Assembly (NCBI RefSeq): GCF_037963835.1 | Contig: NZ_CP150145.1 | Coordinates: 7,440,001 to 7,504,000 of the forward strand | From: Paenibacillus sp. FSL H8-0332 | GTDB lineage: Bacteria; Bacillota; Bacilli; Paenibacillales; Paenibacillaceae | Direction: 5' to 3' | DNA: 64,000 bases | Shown here: one piece after another, positions 26,060 to 34,538 of the stretch | How the letters are laid out: each line of letters begins with the position of its first letter | Numbering within the stretch: the first letter of the stretch is position 1 | Notes under the pieces: model-generated | What the model was told of the DNA's origin: nothing | Seen by the model: only the letters and a program-made list of their open reading frames with translations | Databases searched by the model: none | Made by a program: the position numbers and the translations under genes

Positions 26060-26128
26060 AAATTGCATGGTTTTGTTCCAGCGGGCACGGGAGGATGGCG
26101 GAAATGCATAGTTTTGTTCTATTCGGGC
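26060..26128 (-). promoter_or_regulatory. Two direct repeats upstream of yesM
   Basis: Read on the minus strand, GGAACAAAACCATGCAATTT (plus 26060-26079) and AGAACAAAACTATGCATTTC (plus 26101-26120) are near-identical and 41 bases apart, about four helical turns. They lie 100-160 bases upstream of the yesM start and contain the GAACAWAAC motif. Confidence 0.45.
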
Positions 26129-26145
26129 TGCTTGACAGGGGGACA

Positions 26146-26178
26146 AGAAAGACGGAGCGGATAGTTATCCGCTCCGCC
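26146..26178 (-). terminator. Terminator between the lipoprotein gene and yesM
   Basis: GGAGCGGATA (26154-26163) and TATCCGCTCC (26166-26175) form a 10-bp stem extended by wobble pairs; TTTCTT follows in the minus direction. Confidence 0.65.
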
Positions 26179-26261
26179 TTGTCAAGGGATTTCCTGGAGT
26201 ATGCAGGTGCATTTTCCGGTCAAAACCATCGTGCCCGCGCTGCTAATCCTCTTATGATGGA

Positions 26262-26445
26262 CCGACGGACTCACAGGCCTTTATTTGGCGAAAAAATCAA
26301 CTTTATGCCGGCAAGCGGACTCAGAGGCCGTTATATCACTCCAGGTAGCCGGAAATGAAGAGGGAAATTGTAATTAAGCGCATCTGAGTCCGCTTAGCCT
26401 CCAGAATAGCCGAATTTGCCAAAATAAGCGCATCCCAGTCCGCAA
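26262..26445. repeat. Intergenic four-copy repeat element, type B (two direct, two inverted)
   Basis: Direct copies contain CGGACTCACAGGCC (26266) and CGGACTCAGAGGCC (26316), 50 bases apart. Inverted copies contain GAGTCCG (26385) and CAGTCCG (26435), also 50 apart. The sequence is unrelated to the element at 21088, but the geometry is the same. It fills most of the gap between 26179 and 26499, where no gene is seen. Confidence 0.75.
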
Positions 26446-26499
26446 GAATACTCAAGAAGACTACATTTCTCTATTTCTTCTCTGTCTGCGCCCCAGCCG

Positions 26500-27819
26500 C
26501 TACTTCGTCTGCTTCAAATACTCATTATGCCGGGCTGCCATGGCCTGTATGGTCTGATCGAGCGGCTGGGAGCCGAGGAAGTATTTCTCGTACTCCTGCG
26601 AGCGCAGGTCCATTACCTCTTGCGGCAGGCTGCGGACATAGGTTGGCGTCTTATTGTCGAACATGACGTACATCAGGGAGTCCAGATCGTAGGAGTCACT
26701 TTTGTCGCCGATGAGGCTCTTGAGTGCATCCTCCTGCTTGGCATCCTTGGAGGCCGGGAGTCTGCCGCCCGCTGCCATCGGGGACATGCCGCCATCGGAA
26801 TACCACTTCAGGAACTCCCAGGCCGCTTCCTGCTTCTTGGACTTGGCGTTAATGGAGATGTAATCGCCGAGGCCCCCGCGGGTTACATAATCACCTGCAG
26901 CTTCGGCGAGTCTCGGTACCGGAGCGAAAGCGATTTTGAAATCACGCGGGAAGTCGGTGAAGTTATTCGAGCTGCGCAGCAGCCACGCCCCGATATTGAG
27001 CATCGGCACCTCTCCGCTGAGGAAGACCTGCTCCACCGGCATTTTGGAAGTTAATTGCTCGCCGAGCGGCGGTGTGGTCTTATCGTCCTGCATCATCCCG
27101 TTCAACGTCTCCAGCCATTGTCGGACCAGCGGATGATCGAGATTGGAGGTGCCGTCCGGCTTGGTGTAGCCCTCCTGTGACAGCACGGAGTCGATGGGGT
27201 CCACGAAGGGCTCCATATTTTGAATAAAACCGTACGAATTGCCGATCTTCAGCTTCTTCGCATACTCGCGCAGCTCATTCCAGGTCCATTCCTTCGGAAC
27301 GGGCAGACCGGCCTTGTCCAGGGCGTCTTTGTTCAGAGCGATGAAGAACGGGCTTTTGGTCGTCGGAACGCCGTAGAATTTGCCGTCAATCTTCCAGCTT
27401 GCGGTGTCCGCGCCCATCTTCTCTTCAATGTTGTAATCGGTGAAGCCGCTGAGGTCCAGGGCCAGTCCCGATTCCACCCGCTTGGCGGCATGGGAGATCG
27501 TATAGTTCACGAACAAATCCACATCCTGGCCGGTAATCATCGCCGTATCCAGCTTCAGATTGCCGTCATCATCATTAACATAGCGTACATATTCCACCTG
27601 AATATCGGGGTGCTCCTTGTTCCAGTTGTCCATGACCTGCTGCGGACCTGATTCCGGGGGGACACCGCCCCACATTTTGAGCGTAACCGGTGTATTCTTA
27701 CCTGTGGCAGAGCTTCCATTGTCCGCTGAAGATGAATTGCTGCTGTTCCCGCAGCCTGCGGCCAGGCCCATGATCAGAACGAGTGAAGTGATTCCGGCGA
27801 TAACACGGCTCTTGTTCAA
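26500..27819 (-). CDS. Extracellular solute-binding lipoprotein of a sugar ABC transporter (family 1)
   Basis: 439 residues from a TTG at 27819 with GGGAGG eight bases upstream; a longer frame to 27921 has no ribosome-binding site and would bury the signal peptide. Lipobox AAGC places the lipidated Cys at 23, followed by a Ser/Asn linker. The mature protein is a MalE-like family 1 binding protein (KMWGGVPPESGPQQVMDNW at its start, GKFYGVPTTKSPFFIALNK in the hinge area). It captures a sugar outside the cell for the permeases at 21416-23137. A terminator separates it from yesM, so it has its own transcript, and a motif pair at 27893-27924 lies upstream. Confidence 0.9.
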   Translation of the reverse strand: MNKSRVIAGITSLVLIMGLAAGCGNSSNSSSADNGSSATGKNTPVTLKMWGGVPPESGPQQVMDNWNKEHPDIQVEYVRYVNDDDGNLKLDTAMITGQDVDLFVNYTISHAAKRVESGLALDLSGFTDYNIEEKMGADTASWKIDGKFYGVPTTKSPFFIALNKDALDKAGLPVPKEWTWNELREYAKKLKIGNSYGFIQNMEPFVDPIDSVLSQEGYTKPDGTSNLDHPLVRQWLETLNGMMQDDKTTPPLGEQLTSKMPVEQVFLSGEVPMLNIGAWLLRSSNNFTDFPRDFKIAFAPVPRLAEAAGDYVTRGGLGDYISINAKSKKQEAAWEFLKWYSDGGMSPMAAGGRLPASKDAKQEDALKSLIGDKSDSYDLDSLMYVMFDNKTPTYVRSLPQEVMDLRSQEYEKYFLGSQPLDQTIQAMAARHNEYLKQTK

Positions 27820-27892
27820 AGCGACAACCTCCCTGTGTGTACTGTGTATAAGCTTGCAATTCAAGAATAGCAGATGGCCGGAAGCGTCAGAA

Positions 27893-27924
27893 GGAACAAA
27901 AAACAGGAGAATATGGAACATAAC
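27893..27924 (+). promoter_or_regulatory. GAACAWAAC motif pair upstream of the lipoprotein gene
   Basis: GGAACAAAAAAC (27893-27904) and GGAACATAAC (27915-27924) start 22 bases apart, two helical turns. They lie about 75-105 bases upstream of the TTG start of the minus-strand lipoprotein gene. Confidence 0.4.
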
Positions 27925-28014
27925 TTTACATTCTCTTCCCGGATTAGGGCTAGGGCGGCAATAGTGCAGGGAAACGTTCTATTCCGGGAGCAGCTGGTGC
28001 GGCGTTTCAAGTCC

Positions 28015-28032
28015 ATTGTGTAAAAACACAAT
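28015..28032. promoter_or_regulatory. Palindrome upstream of ald
   Basis: ATTGTGT, AAAA, ACACAAT is a perfect 7-bp inverted repeat about 100 bases before the ald start. It may be an operator, for example for the PucR/AdeR-like regulator downstream, or an end-of-transcript hairpin. The role is not proven. Confidence 0.35.
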
Positions 28033-28132
28033 CATGTCAGATCATGTTTTTCTTTTTACCCAAAATGCAGTGGTGACCCGTATGTTATGATTCTTTACAT
28101 AAGAGAACCCTAACTGACAGGAGCGATGAAAG

Positions 28133-29266
28133 ATGATTATTGGCGTACCGAAAGAAATCAAAAACAATGAAAACCGCGTAGCGATTACCCCTGCGGGTGT
28201 GGTAAGTCTAAGCGCAGAAGGCCACAAGGTGCTTGTTGAGGCCGGAGCGGGTGCGGGCAGCGGATTCCTGGACGAAGAGTATGGCGCCGCTGGTGCGGAA
28301 TTGGTTGCAGAAGCCGCCGTAGTGTGGGCTGCCGCTGAAATGGTAATGAAGGTGAAAGAACCGCTGAGCAGTGAATACGGCTACTTCCGCCCGGGGCTTA
28401 TCCTCTTTACTTATCTGCATCTGGCTCCAGAGCCTGCTCTTGCTGCCGCCCTCAAAGACAAAGGCGTATTCGCCATCGGCTACGAGACCGTAGTGGATGG
28501 ACGTACCTTGCCGCTGCTCACCCCGATGAGCGAGGTAGCCGGGCGCATGGCTGTACAGCTCGGTGCACAATTCCTGCAAAAAAACTACGGCGGACAGGGT
28601 ATCCTGCTCTCCGGGGTTCCAGGTGTAAGCCGCGGCAAGGTCAGCATTATCGGCGGCGGTGTGGTCGGCACCAACGCAGCCAAGATGGCCATCGGACTTG
28701 GTGCCGAGGTGACCATTATCGATCTGAGCGCAGACCGGCTCCGCCAGCTCGACGATATTTTCGGTGCCCAGATCAGCACCCTGATCTCTAACCCGTACAA
28801 TATTGCTAAGGCTGTTGCTGAAGCGGATCTCCTGGTAGGGGCAGTGTTGATTCCAGGTGCGAAGGCACCTAAGCTGGTAACGGAAGCAATGGTGCAGACG
28901 ATGAAGCCGGGCTCGGTCATTGTTGATGTGGCGATTGACCAGGGCGGAATTGTGGAGACGATTGACCGGGTGACCACGCACGATAACCCTGTCTTCGAGA
29001 AGCATGGAGTCCTGCACTATTCGGTCGCCAACATGCCGGGGGCAGTCGCCAAAACCTCGACCATCGCCCTAACCAACGTTACGGTTCCCTACGCGCTGCA
29101 AATCGCCAACAAGGGCGTGTTCCAGGCCATCGAGGACGATGCCGGTCTAAAGAGCGGCGTCAATGTAGCCAACGGCAAAATCACCTGTCAGGCCGTAGCC
29201 GAAGCTCTTGGGGAAGAGTACTTCACGGTTGAGGCCGCTGTAGAGCAGGAGTTCACGCTGATCTAA
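28133..29266 (+). CDS. ald: Alanine dehydrogenase
   Basis: 377 residues, the usual length. MIIGVPKEIKNNENRVAITP is the family start, with pyruvate-binding Arg15 and Lys75 (VKEPL), catalytic His96 in TYLHLAPE, the NAD-binding GGGVVG after residue 170, and VDVAIDQGG with the catalytic Asp near 270. The enzyme reversibly converts L-alanine, NAD+ and water to pyruvate, ammonia and NADH. It allows growth on alanine and, in Bacillus, matters for sporulation. The ATG at 28133 has AGGAG upstream at normal spacing. A terminator follows at 29332, then a PucR-type regulator that resembles AdeR, the known ald activator of Bacillus. Confidence 0.96.
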   Translation: MIIGVPKEIKNNENRVAITPAGVVSLSAEGHKVLVEAGAGAGSGFLDEEYGAAGAELVAEAAVVWAAAEMVMKVKEPLSSEYGYFRPGLILFTYLHLAPEPALAAALKDKGVFAIGYETVVDGRTLPLLTPMSEVAGRMAVQLGAQFLQKNYGGQGILLSGVPGVSRGKVSIIGGGVVGTNAAKMAIGLGAEVTIIDLSADRLRQLDDIFGAQISTLISNPYNIAKAVAEADLLVGAVLIPGAKAPKLVTEAMVQTMKPGSVIVDVAIDQGGIVETIDRVTTHDNPVFEKHGVLHYSVANMPGAVAKTSTIALTNVTVPYALQIANKGVFQAIEDDAGLKSGVNVANGKITCQAVAEALGEEYFTVEAAVEQEFTLI

Positions 29267-29331
29267 TCTGTAGAGATAAAAGTCGGCTAGAGGGGTATTG
29301 TAGTAGACAAAACAGAGCATGCCTACCTTGG

Positions 29332-29357
29332 CCCGGTGAGCGATCACCGGGATTTTT
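29332..29357 (+). terminator. Terminator of ald
   Basis: CCCGGTGA (29332-29339), loop GCGA, TCACCGGG (29344-29351), then TTTTT. Confidence 0.88.
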
Positions 29358-29369
29358 GTGTTGGAGTGG

Positions 29370-29450
29370 GCTAAATGTAATCGAAAAAGTGAACACATTC
29401 GGCGCTGCGGAGGCACGTAGGCCGAATGTAATCGGAAAACCGATCACTTT
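29370..29450. repeat. Intergenic palindromic repeat (TGTAATCG family), copy set 2
   Basis: Two units begin TGTAATCG at 29376 and 29427, exactly 51 bases apart. The second is palindromic (TGTAATCGG, AAAA, CCGATCACT). They are related to 12592 and, more distantly, to 56791-56970. The remaining gap up to 29660 shows no gene. Confidence 0.65.
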
Positions 29451-29660
29451 GACCCCGCGCGAATTGCTGCTGCCAAGGCAGGTGTGCCGGACATACGCTC
29501 GATGTCAGCTATCGCTCCGCACTATTTTTGCTTTTGACGAAAATCCCTCATCGGATGTTAGGTTTCCTCCATATTTCTTGCATCTCCCTATAGGCAACTG
29601 CCAGGCGCTGTAATATAATGTAATCACTTATATAAGCTTCGGCTATTCTTAGGGGTTGGG

Positions 29661-30938
29661 GTGGGAACATTGACAGAAGCAGAGCCATCATTTGACCGTT
29701 TTTTTGACAGCATGGAATCCTTGGCCGATACCCTCAGTGAATCGCTTCAGGCTCAGGTTACGATTGAGGACAGCAATCATCATGTAATCGGCTACAGCTC
29801 CCATCAGTTTGAGAGTGATGCGGCACGAATCTCGACCATTATCGGCAAAAGAGTACCGAATACCGTGATCATTGGCCTCCGCAAAAAGGGTGTTATGCAC
29901 AATCTGGAGAATACCGGCCATCCGATCCGCATCCCCGCAGTGATGGAGGTGGGTCTGGGTCCCAGACTTGCCATGTGCATCCGGCACCAGCAGGAGATTC
30001 TCGGCTATATTTGGGTGGTGGACGGGGGAAATCTTGCCGAAGGTCATGCGGAGCGTATCGTGGAAAAGGCTGCCGGGATTGCCGGACGTTATCTGCTGAA
30101 GCAGCGCGGCTGGAAGACGAAGCAGGAGAAGACGTTCGAGGATTTCTTTTGGAAGCTGCTGACCTCGCATTATGAGAGTGAGCCGCGAATCCGCCAGGAG
30201 GCAGAGGCTGGTGCGATTCTGCTGCCGGAGCGTTATTATATCGGGGTGCTGGAGAGCAGCAGGCCGGTGGATGAGCATTTTTTGCAGAAATTCCGCAGGG
30301 TGATGGATACCTATACCGGGCAGAGGCTGCTTTTTCAGACCGCCGAGCAGAACCGGCTGATTATTCTTTTCTCCTTTATGTTTCCGGTGGAAGGGACCGG
30401 GCGTCTGTCTTCGTTCCTGCACAAGCTGCTAGGGGAGCTGAGCCAGAGCGAAGGCTGCAAGCTTACAGCAGGCTGCAGTCCTGAATACCGCGAATATACC
30501 TCGGCTGCTGAAGCATACCGCGAAGCGCTACAGATTCTGGAGATGAAGAAGCTGCTGCCTTATCATACGCGTGAGCTACTTCTCTATGAAGAGATCGGGT
30601 TCTGGGCGTACCTTCCGGCTATTCTGGAACAGAAACGGAGCCGCCCCCGCCGGAGCCCGCTGCTCTATCCTTTGAAGGAGCATGACCGTGAGCATAAGAG
30701 CGATTTGCTGAGAACCCTCGCTGTATACCTGTCGCTGGACGGCAATCTGAAGGCATCGGCCGCTTTTCTGCATATTCATACCAATACCTTAATGTACCGA
30801 CTCAACAGGATCGCCGAGATTACAGGCCGGAGCCTCAAGGAGACCGATTACCGCACCTCCATCTACCTGGATCTTCTGACCGAGGAGACCGCGCAGGTGA
30901 ATCTATGGTTCCAGGAGGCTGCCGGTTCCAGAGAGTAG
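29661..30938 (+). CDS. PucR family transcriptional regulator (AdeR-like)
   Basis: 425 residues. The N-terminal part (to about 140) is a GAF-like sensory region (TIEDSNHHVIGYSSHQ). A GGDEF-like central CdaR domain follows, and the C-terminus carries the PucR helix-turn-helix (SLDGNLKASAAFLHIHTNT, then LMYRLNRIAEITG). In Bacillus subtilis AdeR, of this family, activates the neighbouring ald in response to alanine. The position directly after ald makes the same role likely here, though homology to AdeR itself is judged only by family and context. The start is GTG at 29661 or TTG at 29670; both have G-rich sites upstream. Confidence 0.82.
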   Translation: MGTLTEAEPSFDRFFDSMESLADTLSESLQAQVTIEDSNHHVIGYSSHQFESDAARISTIIGKRVPNTVIIGLRKKGVMHNLENTGHPIRIPAVMEVGLGPRLAMCIRHQQEILGYIWVVDGGNLAEGHAERIVEKAAGIAGRYLLKQRGWKTKQEKTFEDFFWKLLTSHYESEPRIRQEAEAGAILLPERYYIGVLESSRPVDEHFLQKFRRVMDTYTGQRLLFQTAEQNRLIILFSFMFPVEGTGRLSSFLHKLLGELSQSEGCKLTAGCSPEYREYTSAAEAYREALQILEMKKLLPYHTRELLLYEEIGFWAYLPAILEQKRSRPRRSPLLYPLKEHDREHKSDLLRTLAVYLSLDGNLKASAAFLHIHTNTLMYRLNRIAEITGRSLKETDYRTSIYLDLLTEETAQVNLWFQEAAGSRE

Positions 30939-31337
30939 CTAATGTTTGCGGGCGATCCGAAAGGCATTGGTAGCAGCTTCAAAGCCGATTTGAGGATAGA
31001 ACGTTAAAGCTTCCTCTGATGACAAAAGCACGATGGCTACTTGATCTCCTAAGGTCTGCTGAAGGAGTTCTACCAGTTCTTTACCTATATTTTTCTTCTG
31101 ATACTCTTGGACGACGGCCAGATCCGACAGATAACAGCAGTAGCAATAGTCAGTGATGGCCCGAGCTACTCCGACTACCCGGCCGCCATCCCAGCAGCTA
31201 ATTAAGATATCGGCTTGATCAATCATTTTCTCCATACGTTCTAAATCGTTGTGAGGACGCTTTAGCCCTGATAATCTAAACACCTCAGCCATTTGTTCAG
31301 GCAACAGCTTTTCATTAACCTTAAATGCTAAGCCCAT
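30939..31337 (-). CDS. GNAT family N-acetyltransferase
   Basis: About 132 residues from the ATG at 31337, eight bases after AGGAGAGG. The acetyl-CoA-binding region reads LSDLAVVQEYQKKNIGKEL, the classic motif A with Q-x-x-x-I-G-K in place of the usual Q/R-x-x-G-x-G/A. FYPQIGFEAA near the C-terminus is the usual fourth motif. It transfers an acetyl group from acetyl-CoA to an amine; the substrate is unknown. It stands alone and converges on the PucR gene with no spacing between the stop codons. Confidence 0.85.
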   Translation of the reverse strand: MGLAFKVNEKLLPEQMAEVFRLSGLKRPHNDLERMEKMIDQADILISCWDGGRVVGVARAITDYCYCCYLSDLAVVQEYQKKNIGKELVELLQQTLGDQVAIVLLSSEEALTFYPQIGFEAATNAFRIARKH

Positions 31338-31403
31338 ACTAATTACCTCTCCTTTTACATTCATTTTTATTATTCTAAGCTATAAATGAGAAAAAATGGA
31401 TAA

Positions 31404-31526
31404 AGGATACTCTTGCATCGTCTAGGATTAAGTGGAGGTTTTATTATCTCTGAAGCACTTGGCGCACAGGTTACTTGGAATAAAACGGCTGATACTGCCT
31501 TCGTGTATATTAACTTTTCTGAATAA
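31404..31526 (+). pseudogene. Remnant of a copper-amine-oxidase-N-like (stalk) domain
   Basis: Between an in-frame stop at 31401 and a TAA at 31524-31526 the frame reads a tail containing ISEALGAQVTWNKTADTAF. This is the standard signature of the copper amine oxidase N-terminal-like domain found in many secreted Paenibacillus proteins. There is no start codon or ribosome-binding site and the rest of the gene is missing, so it is a decayed 3' end. A terminator 19 bases after the stop survives. Confidence 0.65.
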
Positions 31527-31544
31527 TACTGAATGAATATATAG

Positions 31545-31574
31545 AGTCTGCCTTTCAACTGGGTAGGCTTTTTA
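31545..31574 (+). terminator. Terminator after the stalk-domain remnant
   Basis: AGTCTGCC (31545-31552) pairs with GGTAGGCT (31562-31569) with two G-T pairs, followed by TTTT. Confidence 0.55.
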
Positions 31575-31689
31575 TGTTGAGAAGACTTACGGGTATATCC
31601 AACATTGTATCCGGGTAGATCGTACCAAAAAGAAAGAAAGTATTGACATAAATTTAAATTTAATCATAAATAATGTTAATATTATGTCA

Positions 31690-31722
31690 ATCTTGGGTTC
31701 ATTTGCTTTGATATAATTTCTG
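31690..31722 (+). promoter_or_regulatory. Extended -10 promoter of lipoprotein 1
   Basis: TTCATTTGCTTTGATATAATTT contains the extended -10 TGATATAAT. Almost the same sequence precedes lipoprotein 2 (34488-34510), so the promoter was duplicated with the gene leader. Confidence 0.6.
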
Positions 31723-31749
31723 CTAAGTAAGTGAAAGGAGATTAGAGTG

Positions 31750-32361
31750 TTGAAAAAAGAGCTAGGATTATTGATGTTATTGAGTACTATTTTGCTGTCA
31801 GGGTGTGGGGGGGATAAGCCCGCAACAGTCACGCAAGGTACGGGGGATTTGCCCAGTAAACAAGTAATAACTCAACCGGAACAGAATACAGATCGTTCTG
31901 GAGATTGTACTGTAGACCGTATAAGCTTGGATAGTGAAACATCACAAAATTTCTATGGAACTTGGAAAGTTGAGAAACTTCTAGGGTTCGCAAATTCATA
32001 CAATGATGCTTCCGAATATCCAACAGGGCAAAAATTCATTGGAGATAAAATTATCATCAAAAAAGATTTTTTTTCATCAAAAGGACTTAAAAATTACACG
32101 AAATATCAAACTGAACTAAAAAATCCATTATACGAAATTACAACGACATGTACTAACTCTACCTCTTTTTATAGATTCTATAAAATAGATATTCCAGACT
32201 TAAATATAAAGGATGTAGTAAAAGTAATAGATGTAAGTGATCCTTATACAAAACTTGGCATACCTTCTGGCTTGAATTTTTTTTCTGTTAATAGTGACAG
32301 GCTTATCTTGTTATCAGAGGCAACTATTTTTGAGCTTAAAAAAATTACTGATGAAATGTAA
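31750..32361 (+). CDS. Uncharacterised lipoprotein 1
   Basis: About 203 residues from TTG at 31750 (GTG at 31747 is possible). The TTG is preferred because AAAGGAG is nine bases upstream and the paralogue at 34539 starts at the same codon. Lipobox LSGC gives a lipidated Cys at 19. The first 45 residues (signal peptide, then DKPATV and PSKQV.TQP) closely match lipoprotein 2, but the mature domain from about residue 50 does not. That domain is rich in Lys, Asp, Tyr and Phe, has two further Cys residues (about 51 and 135) and is AT-rich compared with neighbours. I do not recognise it. It is probably a small extracellular protein anchored to the membrane. Confidence 0.7.
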   Translation: MKKELGLLMLLSTILLSGCGGDKPATVTQGTGDLPSKQVITQPEQNTDRSGDCTVDRISLDSETSQNFYGTWKVEKLLGFANSYNDASEYPTGQKFIGDKIIIKKDFFSSKGLKNYTKYQTELKNPLYEITTTCTNSTSFYRFYKIDIPDLNIKDVVKVIDVSDPYTKLGIPSGLNFFSVNSDRLILLSEATIFELKKITDEM

Positions 32362-32505
32362 ATACTAGAGTCAATGTAAATTCCCTTTTATGGACGCGTG
32401 GCAAAAAAAATATTGTTCTGGTTGTAATCCATCTGTGTAAATTACCTTATATAGTGAGGGCATCTGTTCTGAGCCTATCTGCTAACTAGAGGGAGCGTGA
32501 CATCA

Positions 32506-34206
32506 ATGAAGAAAGTGCTATATGTACCATTGGATGATCGGCCGGTTAATCTGGATGATGTGATTGTGCAGGGGAGATCGGCGGGGATTCATGTGATCAC
32601 ACCGGATGTAACGGACCTTAAGAATCGGCTGGATTCGCAAAAGACCGCATCGGGCACAACCCTGCTGACCACAGGTTCACCGGCTTATGGAGATACCGCC
32701 AAGATCCGGCAATATATTCGGAATCATGCAGCTTCTGTGGATGGTTTCATCCTTTCAGCGGATATGCTGGCCTATGGGGGGCTGATTGGCAGCCGCCGTC
32801 TGCGTATGGATGCAGGGGGTGCTTATCCCGCTTACGATGCTGCAATTACAGACTTGCTCGACGTCATCCGTGAAGTGAAGCAAGCTTACCCGGACAAGCC
32901 GATGTATGTAATGGATACAATTATGAGACTGGCGACCACCTCTTTTGCGGGAGGACTGGACCTCACGGCGTATACGGAGTCCCGTAATTTCATGCTTCAG
33001 CCGCGCAGAAGCTTCACGCAGTTCGATGATATTCTCAGCGGATATAACCTGTCCCCGACTGGCGACTATGGCAGTACGGCTGCTTTCAATAAAGAGCAGT
33101 ATTACAATACCAGAGCGCATAAGTTCAAGACGAACCGCTATATTCTGGAGGTGCTGGCGCAGGAGGGCTCTATTGATTTCCTTGCAGTCGGTGTGGATGA
33201 TGCCAATACTCAGGGCGTGCAGATTAACGAGATTCACTATATGGAAGCAGGCATTAATGAATGGCTGGGCGGGACTCAGGGTCAAAATCCGGACCGGGCC
33301 GTCATTCTCCCGGATGCAGACGGACTGGGACAGTCCTTACTGGCGCGGATGGCGAATCAGCTCTACCGGAACGGGGCGACCACCAGGTACACTGTTGAAT
33401 ATTTCGGACCGCATGGCTCTACCCTTACGAGTCCGTATGAATATATGGATGTGCATCAGAACATTTTGCGCCATCTGGATATTGTGGGGGGAGAGGCGGT
33501 AGGCGATGCCCGTGAGGTGGAGATTATCGCGATTACCGCTGCGGATCAGGTGCTGGCTGCGGTTAACCGTATTGAAGATAACGATTCCCGCGCCGTCCCG
33601 TCGTTAGTGATTGACTGTGTCGGCGCAGGTGCAGCAGATGCAAGTATAACTGAGGCTTTGCTGGGCAGCAGGCATACTGGCGCTCTATTAGGGTATAGCG
33701 GCTGGAATACGCCGGGGAACAAAATCGGCCTCGCACTGGGCATGGCCCAGGCCCGGTACGCTTATATCGTTACAGAGACCGATGCGGCGGCGCTGGATCT
33801 TGCGGTTAACGCTCACGGCTCACTGCTGTTCAAGCGCTTCCTGAAGGATTACTTCTACAAAAGGCTGGCGATTGGCGAAATCCGGACGTACTCCAGAGCC
33901 CATTCGCTCTATGAGAATGTTGCAACGTTTACAGATCAGAATATGTTGTTGTTCAATAGCCCGGAGGACTACGCTCATCTCGAGGCCCTGCTAAGAGAGC
34001 GGATGCAGACACACACGGCCACGCTTGCCGGGACGGGCGCCTTCCTGATCGGCAGTGCTGAACCGGCGTGCAATATCCGGCAGATTAACGGGGGCAGTTG
34101 GGTCTTCTCTGAATACGCCAGTGTGGTGCTTCCATACGATGATCCCGATTATATTTGGGGCCGCGCCTTTGAGATTACTTTGAATCCTAACCTGACTTTG
34201 CAATAA
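32506..34206 (+). CDS. DUF4127 family protein
   Basis: 566 residues from the ATG at 32506 (AGGGAG ten bases upstream); a GTG at 32497 lies too close to the same site. The protein opens with VLYVPLDDRPVN, the signature of DUF4127, and keeps other family segments: TTGSPAYGD, SADMLAYGGLIGSR, AVGVDDANTQG and GYSGWNTPGNKIG. There is no signal peptide. The family is widespread in Paenibacillus and related bacteria. The clustering of Asp, His and Asn suggests a metal- or sugar-binding enzyme, but I know of no established reaction. It is transcribed alone between two lipoprotein genes. Confidence 0.85.
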   Translation: MKKVLYVPLDDRPVNLDDVIVQGRSAGIHVITPDVTDLKNRLDSQKTASGTTLLTTGSPAYGDTAKIRQYIRNHAASVDGFILSADMLAYGGLIGSRRLRMDAGGAYPAYDAAITDLLDVIREVKQAYPDKPMYVMDTIMRLATTSFAGGLDLTAYTESRNFMLQPRRSFTQFDDILSGYNLSPTGDYGSTAAFNKEQYYNTRAHKFKTNRYILEVLAQEGSIDFLAVGVDDANTQGVQINEIHYMEAGINEWLGGTQGQNPDRAVILPDADGLGQSLLARMANQLYRNGATTRYTVEYFGPHGSTLTSPYEYMDVHQNILRHLDIVGGEAVGDAREVEIIAITAADQVLAAVNRIEDNDSRAVPSLVIDCVGAGAADASITEALLGSRHTGALLGYSGWNTPGNKIGLALGMAQARYAYIVTETDAAALDLAVNAHGSLLFKRFLKDYFYKRLAIGEIRTYSRAHSLYENVATFTDQNMLLFNSPEDYAHLEALLRERMQTHTATLAGTGAFLIGSAEPACNIRQINGGSWVFSEYASVVLPYDDPDYIWGRAFEITLNPNLTLQ

Positions 34207-34242
34207 TAGACTGTTCTTCATGGGTTGAATTTTAAATATTTT

Positions 34243-34270
34243 GAGGGGGGAGCTAAGCTCCCCCTATTTA
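34243..34270 (+). terminator. GC-rich hairpin after the DUF4127 gene
   Basis: GGGGGAGCT and AGCTCCCCC pair around a very short loop (34246-34265). The following tract is only weakly T-rich. Confidence 0.5.
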
Positions 34271-34487
34271 GGTTTGTGGAAAGAAAAATAGATAAATCTA
34301 ATAAGGGGGAAATATATATGGTATAATAAGTAAAAATAGGGAATGAGCAGCTGTGAGGGGAAGGATAATAACATAATGGTATGTGAAATGGATAAAATTA
34401 GGTGTATGGTACTTCCCATGGAATTGATTGGATAACAAAAATATGACTTAAATATTAAATAATGTTAATTATATGTTATTCATGGAT

Positions 34488-34510
34488 TCATTTGCTCTGA
34501 TATAATTTCA
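34488..34510 (+). promoter_or_regulatory. Extended -10 promoter of lipoprotein 2
   Basis: TTCATTTGCTCTGATATAATTT is a near copy of the promoter of lipoprotein 1, with the extended -10 TGATATAAT. The rest of 34271-34487 is AT-rich with no convincing gene. Confidence 0.6.
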
Positions 34511-34538
34511 GATAATTAGACGAAAGGAGTTTTCAGGG

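Noticed and set aside
34343..34435. A 30-codon plus-strand frame between the DUF4127 and lipoprotein 2 genes
   Set aside because: Only a weak GGG-like site precedes it, and its Met/Cys-rich composition shows no known pattern.
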